64,000 nt of DNA from Prostheceraeus crozeri. Taxonomy: Eukaryota; Platyhelminthes; Polycladida; Euryleptidae. Of the stretch, positions 20,401 to 31,379 are shown piece by piece. The position numbers and the translations under genes are program-made. The notes beneath the pieces are model-generated. The model was given only the letters and a program-made list of their open reading frames with translations, was not told the DNA's origin and searched no databases. The stretch spans positions 186,001 to 250,000 of the forward strand of contig CAJQUW010007774.1 in NCBI GenBank assembly GCA_907163375.1, written 5' to 3'. Numbering within the stretch: position 1 is the first letter of the stretch; the number at the start of each line of letters is the position of its first letter.

Positions 20401-23400
20401 TGCACATTTTATGTGTTGTCAGTATTCTCGTTCGTCAGAATTCAGGCTTGAATTTGCATATGGTTCAGTGGAAAATTGATTTTCTTGCCCCTTGAGAAGA
20501 GATCTGACCGTGATCATCAGAATTGAAAAATATCATCTCTAGACCCAAACACGCAGACAAGGCACTTTATCTCTGTGGTTCTGCCATAGCGCTCGAATCA
20601 ACACTGTCTTGATCTATAGCACGCTCGTGTTCATTATAGAATATAGTAGAATAGAAAAGAAAGCGTATTTATTCATGAATGAAAATCGGTCATTAGACAA
20701 GTCATGAAGTAGTACACATATGATCAAAAACTCAAATAAGCGGCTGTGCATTCAGAAATAACGGTTCAAGGTAAGAAAAAATGCTACAATTTCACTGAAA
20801 ACATAGGGACGATTGTGCAAAGATGTCCAAATGTTACAAGCGTTTTGGAGTAAAAACCTAATATATGTGAAATTTTAAGCCGATTGGACAACGTTTAGGG
20901 GTCGCGCAAAGAGGTGAAAGTGAGGTCACTTTGTCGTTTTTGGGCTAAAAATAGCCTCTGACGTCATTATATGACCTCGAATGACCTTTTCGACCTCTTG
21001 CTATGATAGATAAGAGTTATATTTATTTTTGTTGACAATACATTATATGGCTCTAAAATGCTTCATTTCATCGGAAATCGGCATTTTATGATCAAAGTTT
21101 AGGCAATTTCCAAGGGTCACGTGACCACTGTAGGACACGATGTTCTAACACAAGATGTCATTTTACAGCGAAACTAAGCATTTTAGAGCCATAAAATGTA
21201 TTGTCAACAAATATAAATGTGATCCCTATCGATCATGACATGTGGTCAAAAAGGTCATTCGAGGTCACATGATGACATCAGGGGCTATGTCATTATCCAA
21301 AAACGACAAACTGACATCACTTTGACCTCTTTGCGCGACCCCTAAACGTTGTCTAATCGGCTTAAATTTTCACATATATTAGTTTTACACCAAATGTCCC
21401 CATTTGGCCGCTGAGCACCTGAACTTTTCCAAACTTCGGTTTTTTTTGACACACGCTAATGGACATCAGTCTTACATGTGACAAATGACTTGGCAGTCTA
21501 CTCGCGAATGTTTTTTCTGGAATATGATTATTCATTTTTTCAAACGTTCTTTGGCTCTTGGACAAAACTTAAGGAAGGAGCGAAAATTACTGTAACTGAC
21601 ATAGCTTTAAAAGCATGCAATATTCTTTATGTCTCGATCATTTAAGCTCTTAGAATCAATATTGTTGTGCTCTTGCATTCCGAAATAAAACTTATATGAT
21701 GAAAGTAACTATCTATACCTCAGCTCACTGACTTATCTTTGCCTGATAATCAGACCGGGAACAGGGCCCTGGCACTGAATTTATGAAATACGACCGGACC
21801 GCCGATTTTCAAGATAAATTTCCTTGATGCGCTCTTAAATTCCGCATTCCCTTTTGCGCTGCGCTGATGCACAGTCGAGTTTAATTAATGCGTTCGGTTA
21901 GCAACCATGTCTAGCATGACGAACGCTAATATCATAGCTAGAAGGTATGCTTCCCTGACACAAATCGATAATCTTCTCCCTATGAATGACTCTAGTTCTG
22001 GATTGAAATACCGTCTCATTCTGCACAGAACACGTCACAAAAACTATTTCTGCGTGATGTTACACACAGCATTTTGGATAACTTATTGATAACAAAGAAT
22101 TTTCCTTTGTCAAGCGCAAGTGATAATGACGGTATTGAAAGCAAGCAAGCACGCATGCAAATACAAGCATTTACTATATTCATCAAAAATTGCATTCAGT
22201 TAGTAGCTATGTGCGTGAGTTTATGAATACTCATGTGCCTTAATTCTGAACAGTAACAGCTTGAATGAAACTTGAACCATGATAACTGAGTTTTCAAACA
22301 CAATTTACAAATGTATTCTAATGGGTTGGTTAATGACCTAAAATATAGCGATCGTGGGCCGCGCTCGGTCTGTGGCTAGCAAGCTGAAACAATCCGAACC
22401 TGTTCCCACCCTCCTGTTAGTCATGATCTACTATACTGTATATTTTAGTCAACCGTAATGACATGCATAAATCATCACAAACACAATCATTCTAAAATAT
22501 CAAAAAAGCGGATTTAACATGAATAATTTCAAACCGACTTTTGATGTCGTTCATCAAAGCTATAAAGCTTACATTTCCTCTATTTTGAGACGGCAGTTGA
22601 TTCAATATTAGTTGAATCTTGTTTGGAAGTGAATGAAAATGTTTTACTTCGTCTGACACTTGTGATGATGCGAGTGTAAAGGCTTTATCCGTCCGAAAGC
22701 AGACATCCCTCTATCTTTGATGTGGAAACAACGTGGGGTTATTCTATCGAAAGAAATGAGGACAGACTGAATGATAGAAGCAGGTGAAGTTTTTTCATCG
22801 CAGATTTTGAGTTGTGATCAAAAGCTCCTTATTCTTGTGTACTATCTGAAATCGAGGCTTCTCATTCATCCCACGGGCTATGTAAAGCATCTTCTGATGA
22901 AGAACGGTCTCTGTTCATTCTGTGTATGAGATATTCCGAGGTACTTGTACATCCAGTAAATCAAAGAATGAAAATTGCTTCTTCACACTCTCACCACCGA
23001 GATTTCTTCTCAATTTCTGGAAATCGGAAAGGGTGACACTTTTGAATTGGTATTGGGAAGAAGAGATAAAAAATTCAATTAAAATAATGGGAATAACACA
23101 TCCTTAATCAATTCAAATTGTTCCTCTCAGGTGGGATAAGGTTGAATGAAGATTCAGAGATTAAATGTTCAGAGTAGAACAATTCTTCCATTCGTCCATG
23201 GCAGATGAAACGCAGCACAATTTCGATATCAAACAAAACTTCAGTGCATATTCGGATTTGTAGGAAAATATTTGCAGACAGACTGCGTACTGTTTTCAAT
23301 CAACTCGACGCTGTTGTTTTTCAATATTATTAGAAATTCGTCCATTGCCCTAGAGTTTCTCGTTCATTATTTGCGTTGCTGAAGATGCGAAATAATGATT

Positions 23401-25007
23401 ATGGATGAGCTGATGTCAATATTGGTGTACGTATTGTACGAAGATTTTCTTACCGCGCAATTAATTGTGCAAGAAAGCATTAATTGTTCAGAAGTGAATG
23501 CGATGAGGTGACAGTATTAGTTATTCTTCTTGAATAATTCTAAAGCCGCGCTTTCTTGGCTTTCGATATGAATCAGATTCTAGATGGCCTCGAACAGGTG
23601 ATTCCTCATTATTCAGTTAACCAAGTTCTACTATGATTCATTGGCCTTCAATTAATAAGATTTCGTTATTGAGAAAAGAAAAACAAAATTAATACGTATC
23701 TACAATTTGGATTTCTAATAACAAAGCCGAGCCCGTTAACCGTTAATTTATCAAAAAAAGAGTCACGATAAAATTCATTAGCTCCCTTGATGAAACTTCA
23801 TGTAGTACCTTGAGGTGCAAACAAATCACAAAAAATAAAAATTGTCGTGTTTGTAAAGCTGCATGATACGTGTGTGGACAACTTTTGGTGCTTATACTTA
23901 CATACATGCACTCGAGCATGTACAAGCATTGTAAAGAGTTTCGTATTGGGCACTTAAATGTCGTTGTAATTGAGACAGTCTTCAGCACCAAGCAATGGTG
24001 CTGTTTTGTAATAATATATTGCAAACTAGGCAGATCGCTTTTCAAACAGATACCTTCACAATCGCTTCAAAACATAGGCTTTTCAAACGGCCAGGCACCA
24101 GCGACCTACACATTTTCACACTAACTTCACAACTGCTGACTTGGCTAAATGTTTAACCAAGCTTTACCCTATTCAAACCATATTTTTCACTGTTTATACT
24201 TGGTTAAACTCGGGTTTAAGCTAAGACGCCCTGTGATATTCGGTAAACTAAGCAAACATGCTCTTTATGTAACAGATTCTTTAACGAGCTTCGTCATAGC
24301 TCATATTGTTCTTCAAAAATGAATCGATCATTATTAAGGTTTCATAAAATTGCCAATAATTATTTTGATTTTCCCTTTGGAAATTTATTTACACTGTAAT
24401 TGCAAAGTCACTTGGAAAGTCAAAGCGGAATAAAGAACATCATACTATCGGCTATAATAGTAATTAGGATGAAAATAGCCAACAAGTATATCCGATATTC
24501 GATATGATTCGGATTTCATCTACATTCATCATACACAACATCATGCATTAGATACTGTAAGTCATATCTTTTGTACACGCAATTCATTCAGGCAGCATGA
24601 TATTACATGTTTTAAAAATTTACACAAGAAAATAATTGATTCATCAGGCTCAAAGCGGAGATATAGGATGTACTAATAACAACTCTTTATTCAATCCATG
24701 ATTTTATACACTTATACAATGTTTATACAGCTCAAATGGAATCATGAAAAAACTAAAAATCCTCATTACTGACTGCAGTTCTAGCTCGAGGTAACTTTTC
24801 ATGGAAGAAGCCTCGTCTAGTTTATTTACATCACTTTGGATCCGGGCTAATAAGATTTGTTTGTCCAATGTTTTGCACTATTCGATGACATTTAAGTGTG
24901 CGACGTTCTAACAGGCGACCTGTTTCACCAGGTTGGTTTCATACACCTATTCAAACAGGGTTTCAATTTCACCCTGTTTTCTTTAAAATGAACGCTGATG
25001 AACTTAC
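17408..25007 (-). other. 7.6-kb intron of the myotubularin-like gene
   Basis: Bounded by a CAA|GTAAGT donor after exon A and a TTTCATTTCAG acceptor before exon B. Apart from the foldback MITE at 20.85-21.39 kb and a GATAAT microsatellite near 19550-19575, I see no gene in it. Its many short open frames (for example 18679-18978, 23743-24045) have no recognisable motif. The size relative to the 170-314 nt exons fits a repeat-expanded invertebrate genome. Confidence 0.75.
20851..21391. mobile_element. Foldback MITE with about 220-bp inverted arms
   Basis: AAACCTAATATATGTGAAAT at the left is matched in inverse by the right end. Both arms then share GCCGATT-GACAACGTTTAG, GGGGTCGCGCAAAGAGGT, TTGTCGTTTTTGG, GACCTCGAATGACCTTTT and TTGTTGACAATACATT in the same order. 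The arms (about 20851-21075 and 21165-21391) are separated by about 90 bp. There is no coding capacity. Arms are perhaps 80-85% identical by eye. Target duplications were not resolved. Confidence 0.7.
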
Positions 25008-25180
25008 TTGAGATGTGTAATCGACACCAGTTGGGCACTGAACCACAGCATTTTCTCCAGCCATCATTTTCATTGCAACCTTGTTAGCCACTGTCAGAAG
25101 CAGGTGAACACCTGTTAACCAACCCGATTTGGCAATACCTTTGAAGTATTCGGTCACAGAGATATCAGCTCTCACCAACG
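25008..25180 (-). CDS. MTMR9-like: Myotubularin-related (MTMR9-like) phosphatase domain, catalytic-loop exon A
   Basis: A 173-nt minus-strand exon lies between a TTTGTAG acceptor and a CAA|GTAAGT donor. It encodes LVRADISVTEYFKGIAKSGW, LTGVHLLLTVANKV, and the loop AVVQCPTGVDYTSQ. The position corresponds to the HCSDGWDRT P-loop of active myotubularins. Here the catalytic cysteine is present, but the arginine of the CX5R motif is replaced by tyrosine (C-PTGVD-Y). That should abolish phosphate binding and catalysis. MTMR9 of other animals is also inactive, but with different substitutions. The exon joins exon B in phase 0. Its 5' side requires one base from an upstream exon (phase 1), which I could not find. 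Function by inference: an inactive regulatory partner of an active myotubularin. Confidence 0.85.
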
Positions 25181-25744
25181 CTACAAATGAGTTAATATTT
25201 TATGAAGATTATAAAATTGGCTTCAGCAGGTGACATAATGATCATGGATTGACAACAGCCAGTGCTCAACACAGATAACTGCGTTGAAAGATATCAAGTC
25301 AAATCTAACGGTTCAACCAAATTAGGAAATTATTAAAATTAATCACTCTACAATTCTATATTACGTTTAAGTCGGATTGTTATTTTACTTCACATTTACC
25401 AAGAAGCATGTCTCGCTTGCAATCCACACCTACTTACTTTCACATGTATTTTTCACTCGTCAACACGCTTCAAAACGACATTGAAATAAGTTGAAACTTT
25501 TTGATGATCCAGTTTCAAGCAGTTTCGAGTGGTTTCAAAGTCACGGCTATTTTTATGTCAATGTAATGAGATTTCATCATGAGAAATTGAAAAAAGCTTC
25601 CGACAATGTTCAAAATATTTCTCAAGTGACAAGGATTCCAAGTAAAGTGACTAGACGACGTCTGGATAAGAATTCTCAAAAGATTAGATCTGTCCAGAAT
25701 TGTCGCACAGTTGCCGAGGTCGTCTACCAACTATGGAGTTGCCA
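25181..25744. other. No exon seen upstream of exon A
   Basis: Probably intron of the myotubularin-like gene. The 129-codon plus-strand frame at 25491-25880 has no family resemblance and its end overlaps the H2B copy in antisense. Confidence 0.4.
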
Positions 25745-26142
25745 TCAACTTATACAATCCCCGGCCGAGCGTTTGAGCGATAATTTCTTGGAGCCAGTGT
25801 ACTTGGTGACTGCCTTCGTTCCCTCGGTCACAGCGTGCTTAGCGAGTTCACCGGGCAGAAGAAGGCGAAGGGCGGTTTGAATCTCCCGCCTGGAGACAGT
25901 CGACTTCTTGTTGTAATGAACAAGTCGGCTGCTGTCGTTGGCAATTCGCTCGAAGATGTCATTCACGAAACTGTTCATGATTGACATGGCCTTGCTGGAG
26001 ATACCGGTGTCGGGTGCACCTGACGGAGTACTTTGTAGATGTAGGTGGCATAGCTCTCCTTACGCTTGCGTTTCTTGTCGGTCTTAGGGGCTTTAGCCTT
26101 GCTAGACTTCTTCGCGGCTTTGCCAGATACTTTCGGTGCCAT
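25745..26142 (-). pseudogene. H2B: Histone H2B copy with frameshift and lost stop
   Basis: The minus strand starts at 26142 with [20 protein letters not shown], then [20 protein letters not shown] and HP. The frame then shifts: CACCCGACACC stands where the histone-fold loop HPDTG needs one more C. The following frame resumes exactly at [17 protein letters not shown] and continues [34 protein letters not shown] and [13 protein letters not shown]. At the place of the usual stop after the terminal SK the reading continues 17 residues to the stop at about 25745. Several normally invariant positions are changed (for example ANDSSRLVH for AAEASRLAH). Histone H2B pairs with H2A in the nucleosome; this copy is intronless as usual but cannot encode the full fold. 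No other histone genes or 3' stem-loop (GGCTCTTTTCAGAGCC type) were seen nearby. I infer an orphan pseudogene, though one sequencing error could explain the frameshift alone. Confidence 0.85.
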
Positions 26143-26579
26143 TGTGATGTTTCTTCCTTCTGTGGACCGTCATAACTTCGACATCAGCAAGCTGTTTTCA
26201 AGATGAAGAAATTGATATGACTACATGCTTATCATCACACAAGCTATTTGAAGAATTTTTCGCGAAATTTGAAGGTAATAAAGAAGCAAGGGGAATAGGT
26301 GCTTCTGTCTGTTTTCATGGATAGCACTTCTGGTGAAGAACATATGAACATGGAGCTACAAGGACACGTACGTTCGTGTGATTGTTAAAACTTGAACAAG
26401 ACATAATCACACGATATGTTTTCAACATTTTGACTGGAGAGCATTTTTCACTGCAGGCGCGGATTACTGTTCTGAAACGCATGCACCGACTTAGTCTCAA
26501 GTTTTGGGTTTGATGCCTGTTATGTCGGTGAACTTTTTCTGATGAAACAAGCGGATTCACGCTTCTTGTAAGATACACT
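26143..26579. other. No gene seen; 5' side of H2B copy
   Basis: No clear TATA box or histone promoter motif can be asserted. The 98-codon minus-strand frame here has no family resemblance. Confidence 0.35.
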
Positions 26580-26787
26580 ATGCAATGAAGCTGTAACGAC
26601 ACTATTCCCACACAAGAGGCTTAGATAGTGCTGACATAGTCGGACTTTTCTGGAGCGCTGCGGTACTTTTAGTCTGGATGCCCTTCCAGCCGACCTCCAA
26701 TGACACTTCCGGGGCTCGACCTCTGGACCAAAAGATCGCTAGGCCAAGCACTTAGTCACTGTACCACGGAGACCATACCATGCAATG
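26580..26787 (-). repeat. tRNA-derived SINE with 8-bp flanking repeat
   Basis: The minus strand has ATGGTCTCCGTGGTACAGTG, CTTGGCCTAGCGATCTTTTG, GGTCCAGAGGTCGAGCCCCG and the shared body ending CGTTACAGCTTCAT. ATGCAATG occurs at 26580-26587 and 26780-26787, flanking the copy. Confidence 0.8.
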
Positions 26788-27380
26788 CCAGTTACAATAG
26801 CTCTCTGTTAAATCATAAATTTGTAGCTACATATAGCATAAAATTGAAGAACTTGCAACAGGTCAAAACGTACTATCTGATTGGCAATCGCACAATGCAA
26901 ATAGATAGCGCTTCATTCATTGCTATTTTTAGTTAAAGGCTTGATCTTACTGAGGAATTTGTAGAAGTTAACTTGTAATTTTTGGCAATTGAGTTCGGAT
27001 AGACACACAATCTGTCACAAGATAGTCTGATACAATATAATATCCACAATTCCATGAAGAAAAAAATGAGATTTATCAATCATGAAGGGATTGTTTTTCA
27101 GCATAAAAGTACTCTGTGGATTCCAAAGCAAGCACTTCACATATGTTGGTTGGAGCAGCGCCAGCTTGACTCAAGTCAATGAATGCAGAAAATGAAATTC
27201 CTGCTCAGTCGTTTCAAACATCACATAATACCATGTCAGCTTCGTCTCACAATCGATTTCGCGTCTCGACGTTACATGGAGAAGACCGATGTCTATCTTC
27301 TTAGAGAGCTGTGATGTCTGGAGGGCCCTTCCACCTCAATATCTCATTTGTTTGGCTTCAACACTTATCTCCAGATCACC
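26788..27380. other. No gene seen
   Basis: AT-rich; a short open plus-strand frame after the SINE has no motif. Confidence 0.4.
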
Positions 27381-27683
27381 ATTAACAACAATGAAATTAA
27401 ATGATAAGCTGTACTCGTAATCGAGAAACGCACTACCTTGAATTTCTGAAGATTCGTTAATTAAAAAGGTAAAAAACAGCTTTTACTCGACGTTTCGGGT
27501 CCAGACCCTTCTTCGTAGAGTATAAAACAGGCCATACCTCAGTTGTCAAGGTAATAATAATCAATGAATAAATAACACGTCACAATTGTGACCGCCGACA
27601 TTAAGGCAAGTAGCGGGGATCGATTGTCCACCAAAGCATCTTAAACCATGTCGTGAATGCAATTAACAACAATGAAATTAAAT
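27381..27683 (-). mobile_element. Short retroposon with PLE-like terminal motif and 22-bp target duplication
   Basis: A 259-bp insert (27403-27661) is flanked by a perfect 22-bp direct repeat (27381-27402 and 27662-27683, starting ATTAACAACAATG). On the minus strand it carries GAAGAAGGGTCTGGACCCG followed by AAACGTCGAG, a motif I associate with 3' regions of Penelope-like and GIY-YIG retroelements; it also occurs at 63.54 kb. There is no ORF. I infer a truncated or non-autonomous retroelement copy. Confidence 0.65.
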
Positions 27684-30600
27684 ATGCGATGAACATGAAT
27701 TACCCAGAATCATAACTACAAACTAGTATGATTCTATCATTCACTAAAAGTAATGATCGACTCCACGCCTTTTCACGGAGAGAAAATGAAACGCAAAACT
27801 TTTGAGTTGCTTGGAGGGACAAGTTTAACAGCATATGTTCAGGTTTCTTTTAAACATAGGCAATTACTGTTTTTAATTGCACATGTGCATCATATCCTAA
27901 TATGAGAAAACTTAAATTTTGTTTCTATAAAATCAGTTGTCAGATCTGTAGTGCATTTTATATCTGTGAATCGGCACGTACAATACATTCTCGTGCAAAA
28001 GAACATTCAAGTAAGGAGAATTCTGCTGTATTTCAGCACTTAAAATGTCATAAAAAGCATAAAATGGAATATCATTCATAGAAATCTAAAGTTTACCAGC
28101 GACCGACGTTAAGTGGATTTAATTTTGTGTGCTGAAAGACAGTTTGCTAGACACTCCTGCTGAAGGCTACGTAGAAACTTTGAGGTCTGTTATTTTAGTC
28201 TTCTTTATCTTTATTTTAAATAAAATGGTCGAAAAATCCATCCAGATCACCAGTCCACGTCAGTGACTATTGAGCCACACGATTGCATCGATCAAGTGCG
28301 CCATTTCAACACCAGTCTATCATTAATTCATCGCAGACAACAATATGGATCTTATTTCAAATTCAATGCAATCAATGAGCAACACAATTTTGCATAAAGT
28401 AGACTGTGTCGCATGTGAAAAATAAACTGAATTATTTCATGATCATAAATAATATGCGATAATTCAAACGTATATTTGTCACAGAATTAGATTCATCTGC
28501 GCGCGCTTCGGTTTCCCAGAAATGAAGGGTTATATGTAACCTTAATATCGAAATGGCAACTTGCTCCTTCTCGAATGGATAATTCGTGTATCGCTTGCTA
28601 TTGGAAATGGCAAACAATAAGCTATCAGTAGAGGACACCAGAACCAGTGAGAGATGCGTGCGTGCTGTGATATCACTTCGCACACACCAAAACACACATC
28701 GCTGTCTTGACTAAAATTCGATTCAGTGTATGCACTATACAGTGAAAAATGCCGAGGAGAGGATGTGAAAAAATCAAGTGAACTAATTTTCATACACCTG
28801 CTACTTTTTTAATAATGATCGGAAGGGCCAATATTATGGAGAGAACTTGTGCCCAATGATCTGAATTCTTCGAAGCTGAAGGAATTCCGGCAATCGAACA
28901 CTTTGGTGGAACTCACATTAATCCGCAAGCGACGCACGACTTTTTTCCTATCTCTGTAAGGTATTAGGAATTCCTTTTTGCCCACCTAATAGGTTCCTCG
29001 ATGTGCCGGCGATTTCGTATTAATCACACTTCTAGCAAACCGAAGCAGGTAAACAAAATATTTAATTCTGTGATATTTGTACGTTTTAGTCTCAGATAGT
29101 GATACAACTTTATTTTTACAGATCAAATGTCCTTAACTGTAGCAATGCTTGAGTGTATCCTATAATTTTTGTTGCAAGGACATAATTTCGTTTTTCTGCT
29201 GCTGAACTAATGCTCATTTAAGCACTTGAAAATAATGGTTTTTTAGCAATCAACTTCACCGGGTGATGTTGTGGAGTATTTACAGAGTTCACTTCGTTCA
29301 GTCACGAAAATTATCATTCACAAGCTTTAACCTTCAAAGTGAAGCCTAACAACAGCTGCAAGAGTGATGACAAATTTCAGATGTTTGAGGAAGCCTGAGA
29401 TTTGAGAAATTGAACAATTGAAAGTTAAAGAAGCATGCTGGGTATATGTCAAGCAAAGAGAATCCTAGCACCAGCACGGTGTCGCTATATCAAGAGTATT
29501 TGCTCTTCGTTCGATAGAACTTGAACGGAGTTATCGGTAGGCTTGGCATCTGCTGCTTTCAACTGACGTCTGACTCAAATGGTTGCAGAGATGGAAGTTG
29601 CACTAGGTAGTGCAGGTAGCGCACTTTGTTTTAGAAGAAAAGTTATGATGTGAATCGTAGTGGCTACCTCAGGGGACAATCAACGTAACATTTTAGTGGA
29701 ATAACCGAAGTATAAAGGAGACGAAAAATTTGAGTATTGCTTCGAAATCAAATCGCTTGAAAAGTTGTGGACGCCCATCGTACTTAGGCAAACGATTTGA
29801 TTTCATAGTATAAAAAGACACGTGAGATGTTTATTGCCATTGGGACTTTAGATAATGAATGACATAGAGACATTCATCTCCATTTGCAGTTATACACAAT
29901 ATGCGCAAGAACATGGTTGTATGAAATATTCAGGTAATGAACCTTTAAGGGTGCTCCAGGATGCAAGTCAGCCATCATAGCAGAGCAAGAATGAATAGAT
30001 AAATTCTGTTAAAGAATATTCGTTATTTAAAAATCAATTATCTCATAATAAATGGAAAATCCTTGGGCATTCATTGTTTTCAATTCTTCTATCATCCAGC
30101 ATCAAGCGGCTTATTAGAAGTACTGCAGAGTCTTTTGAGCCTGGATCGAGAGAAAATCTCGACCAGATCTTCATCGAATATCATTGATAAAGGGGTGCAT
30201 AATTTGAAACTGACATCAGAAAAGATTCTTTTCATGGTTTGAAAGTCATCCAGAATCAGATGTAGTCGGTGGGAATCTGTCGACCCGAAGCCGAGTTCTT
30301 TAACTCCATAAAAGTATAAGTCTCCATGAAGTAAGGGATCCTGACGACAATTCTACTTAACTATATTAAAGTCTATGACAACAAATTTAAACACAATTAT
30401 TTTGTTTAGATCCATTGATATTTCATACTAACGGTGTTTAGTGCTCTGAAACTTCTAGATCCCTTTTGAATATGCCGAAATGAGCATTACTCATTGATTC
30501 ACAATGAGGTGCTTAACTTTCTGGGCGTGACGTTGGCAAGATCAGTTGCCAGAGCTCTTCTGGCACGCATGACATCTTGTAGTGCTTTCATTCTTTTCAT

Positions 30601-31374
30601 TTTTTTTCATTCGCTTTGATTTCTATGTTTTGTATGGATAAGTTCTCCTATGTAAGACTAATGTTTGTAAGCCTCTTTGATGTATCAAGCACAGAAGGTA
30701 TAATTCAATGTAGATAATTTTACTAAAGATATGCTAAGCAAAGTCTATTTGCAAGTATTTGTTACATGTGAGTCACCTCTATGAGTTCAAGTTAATTTAA
30801 AATGCATCTCACGTGCTGTACGCCTCTTCGATTAACACTTCAAAAATAATTTCTGACAAGAGATAGAACATCTAGAACAGTCCCTTGTAGGCCGACGATT
30901 TACAAACCGGCCGGTCGGTGGGCAAATACCGGCCTGGCGGCCAGTTCCAACTCTGATGTGTAATACAGGCATCAATTTTCAAGAATATTGGGTTGCGATT
31001 TACTTGACCTGTAAGTACAAGTCTTGAAAGTTTGTAATCGATGAAACTTTGTCCAAATATCTTCCTGGCATTAAAGTTAACTTAGTGATAACTTGTGGTA
31101 GTGAATTTCATGTCCTTCGATTTAGAAGCAATTGAATGTGTCTGGGTCTAGTTAATTAATGGGAAGGGACAAAAGGGGACTGTCCAGGCAGACATCGATG
31201 GGACATCTCAACCCGAATTTGAAATTGGCGCCAGTCGATCAAGACCGGTTCCACCTTTGTTCAACTATGCTGCCACTTCTTGCTTACAACCCAATATCCT
31301 GACCACTGGCTAACTAGAGACGACTTGTTAACAACTTCAGCCTCACAAAATTAGCTTGCAGGATAAAACTCTCG
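27684..31374. other. No gene seen (3.7 kb)
   Basis: No supported gene. A minus-strand stop-free stretch at about 30096-30338 (87 codons, no early start) looks protein-like but matches no family I know. The rest is AT-rich and motif-free. Confidence 0.4.
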
Positions 31375-31379
31375 CCGTT

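Noticed and set aside
25491-25880. 129-codon plus-strand open frame
   Set aside because: Its 3' part is antisense to the H2B copy and the rest has no motif.
30096-30338. 87-codon stop-free minus-strand stretch that looks protein-like
   Set aside because: No start codon early in it, no splice context, no motif recognised; an open stretch of this length is expected by chance in 64 kb.
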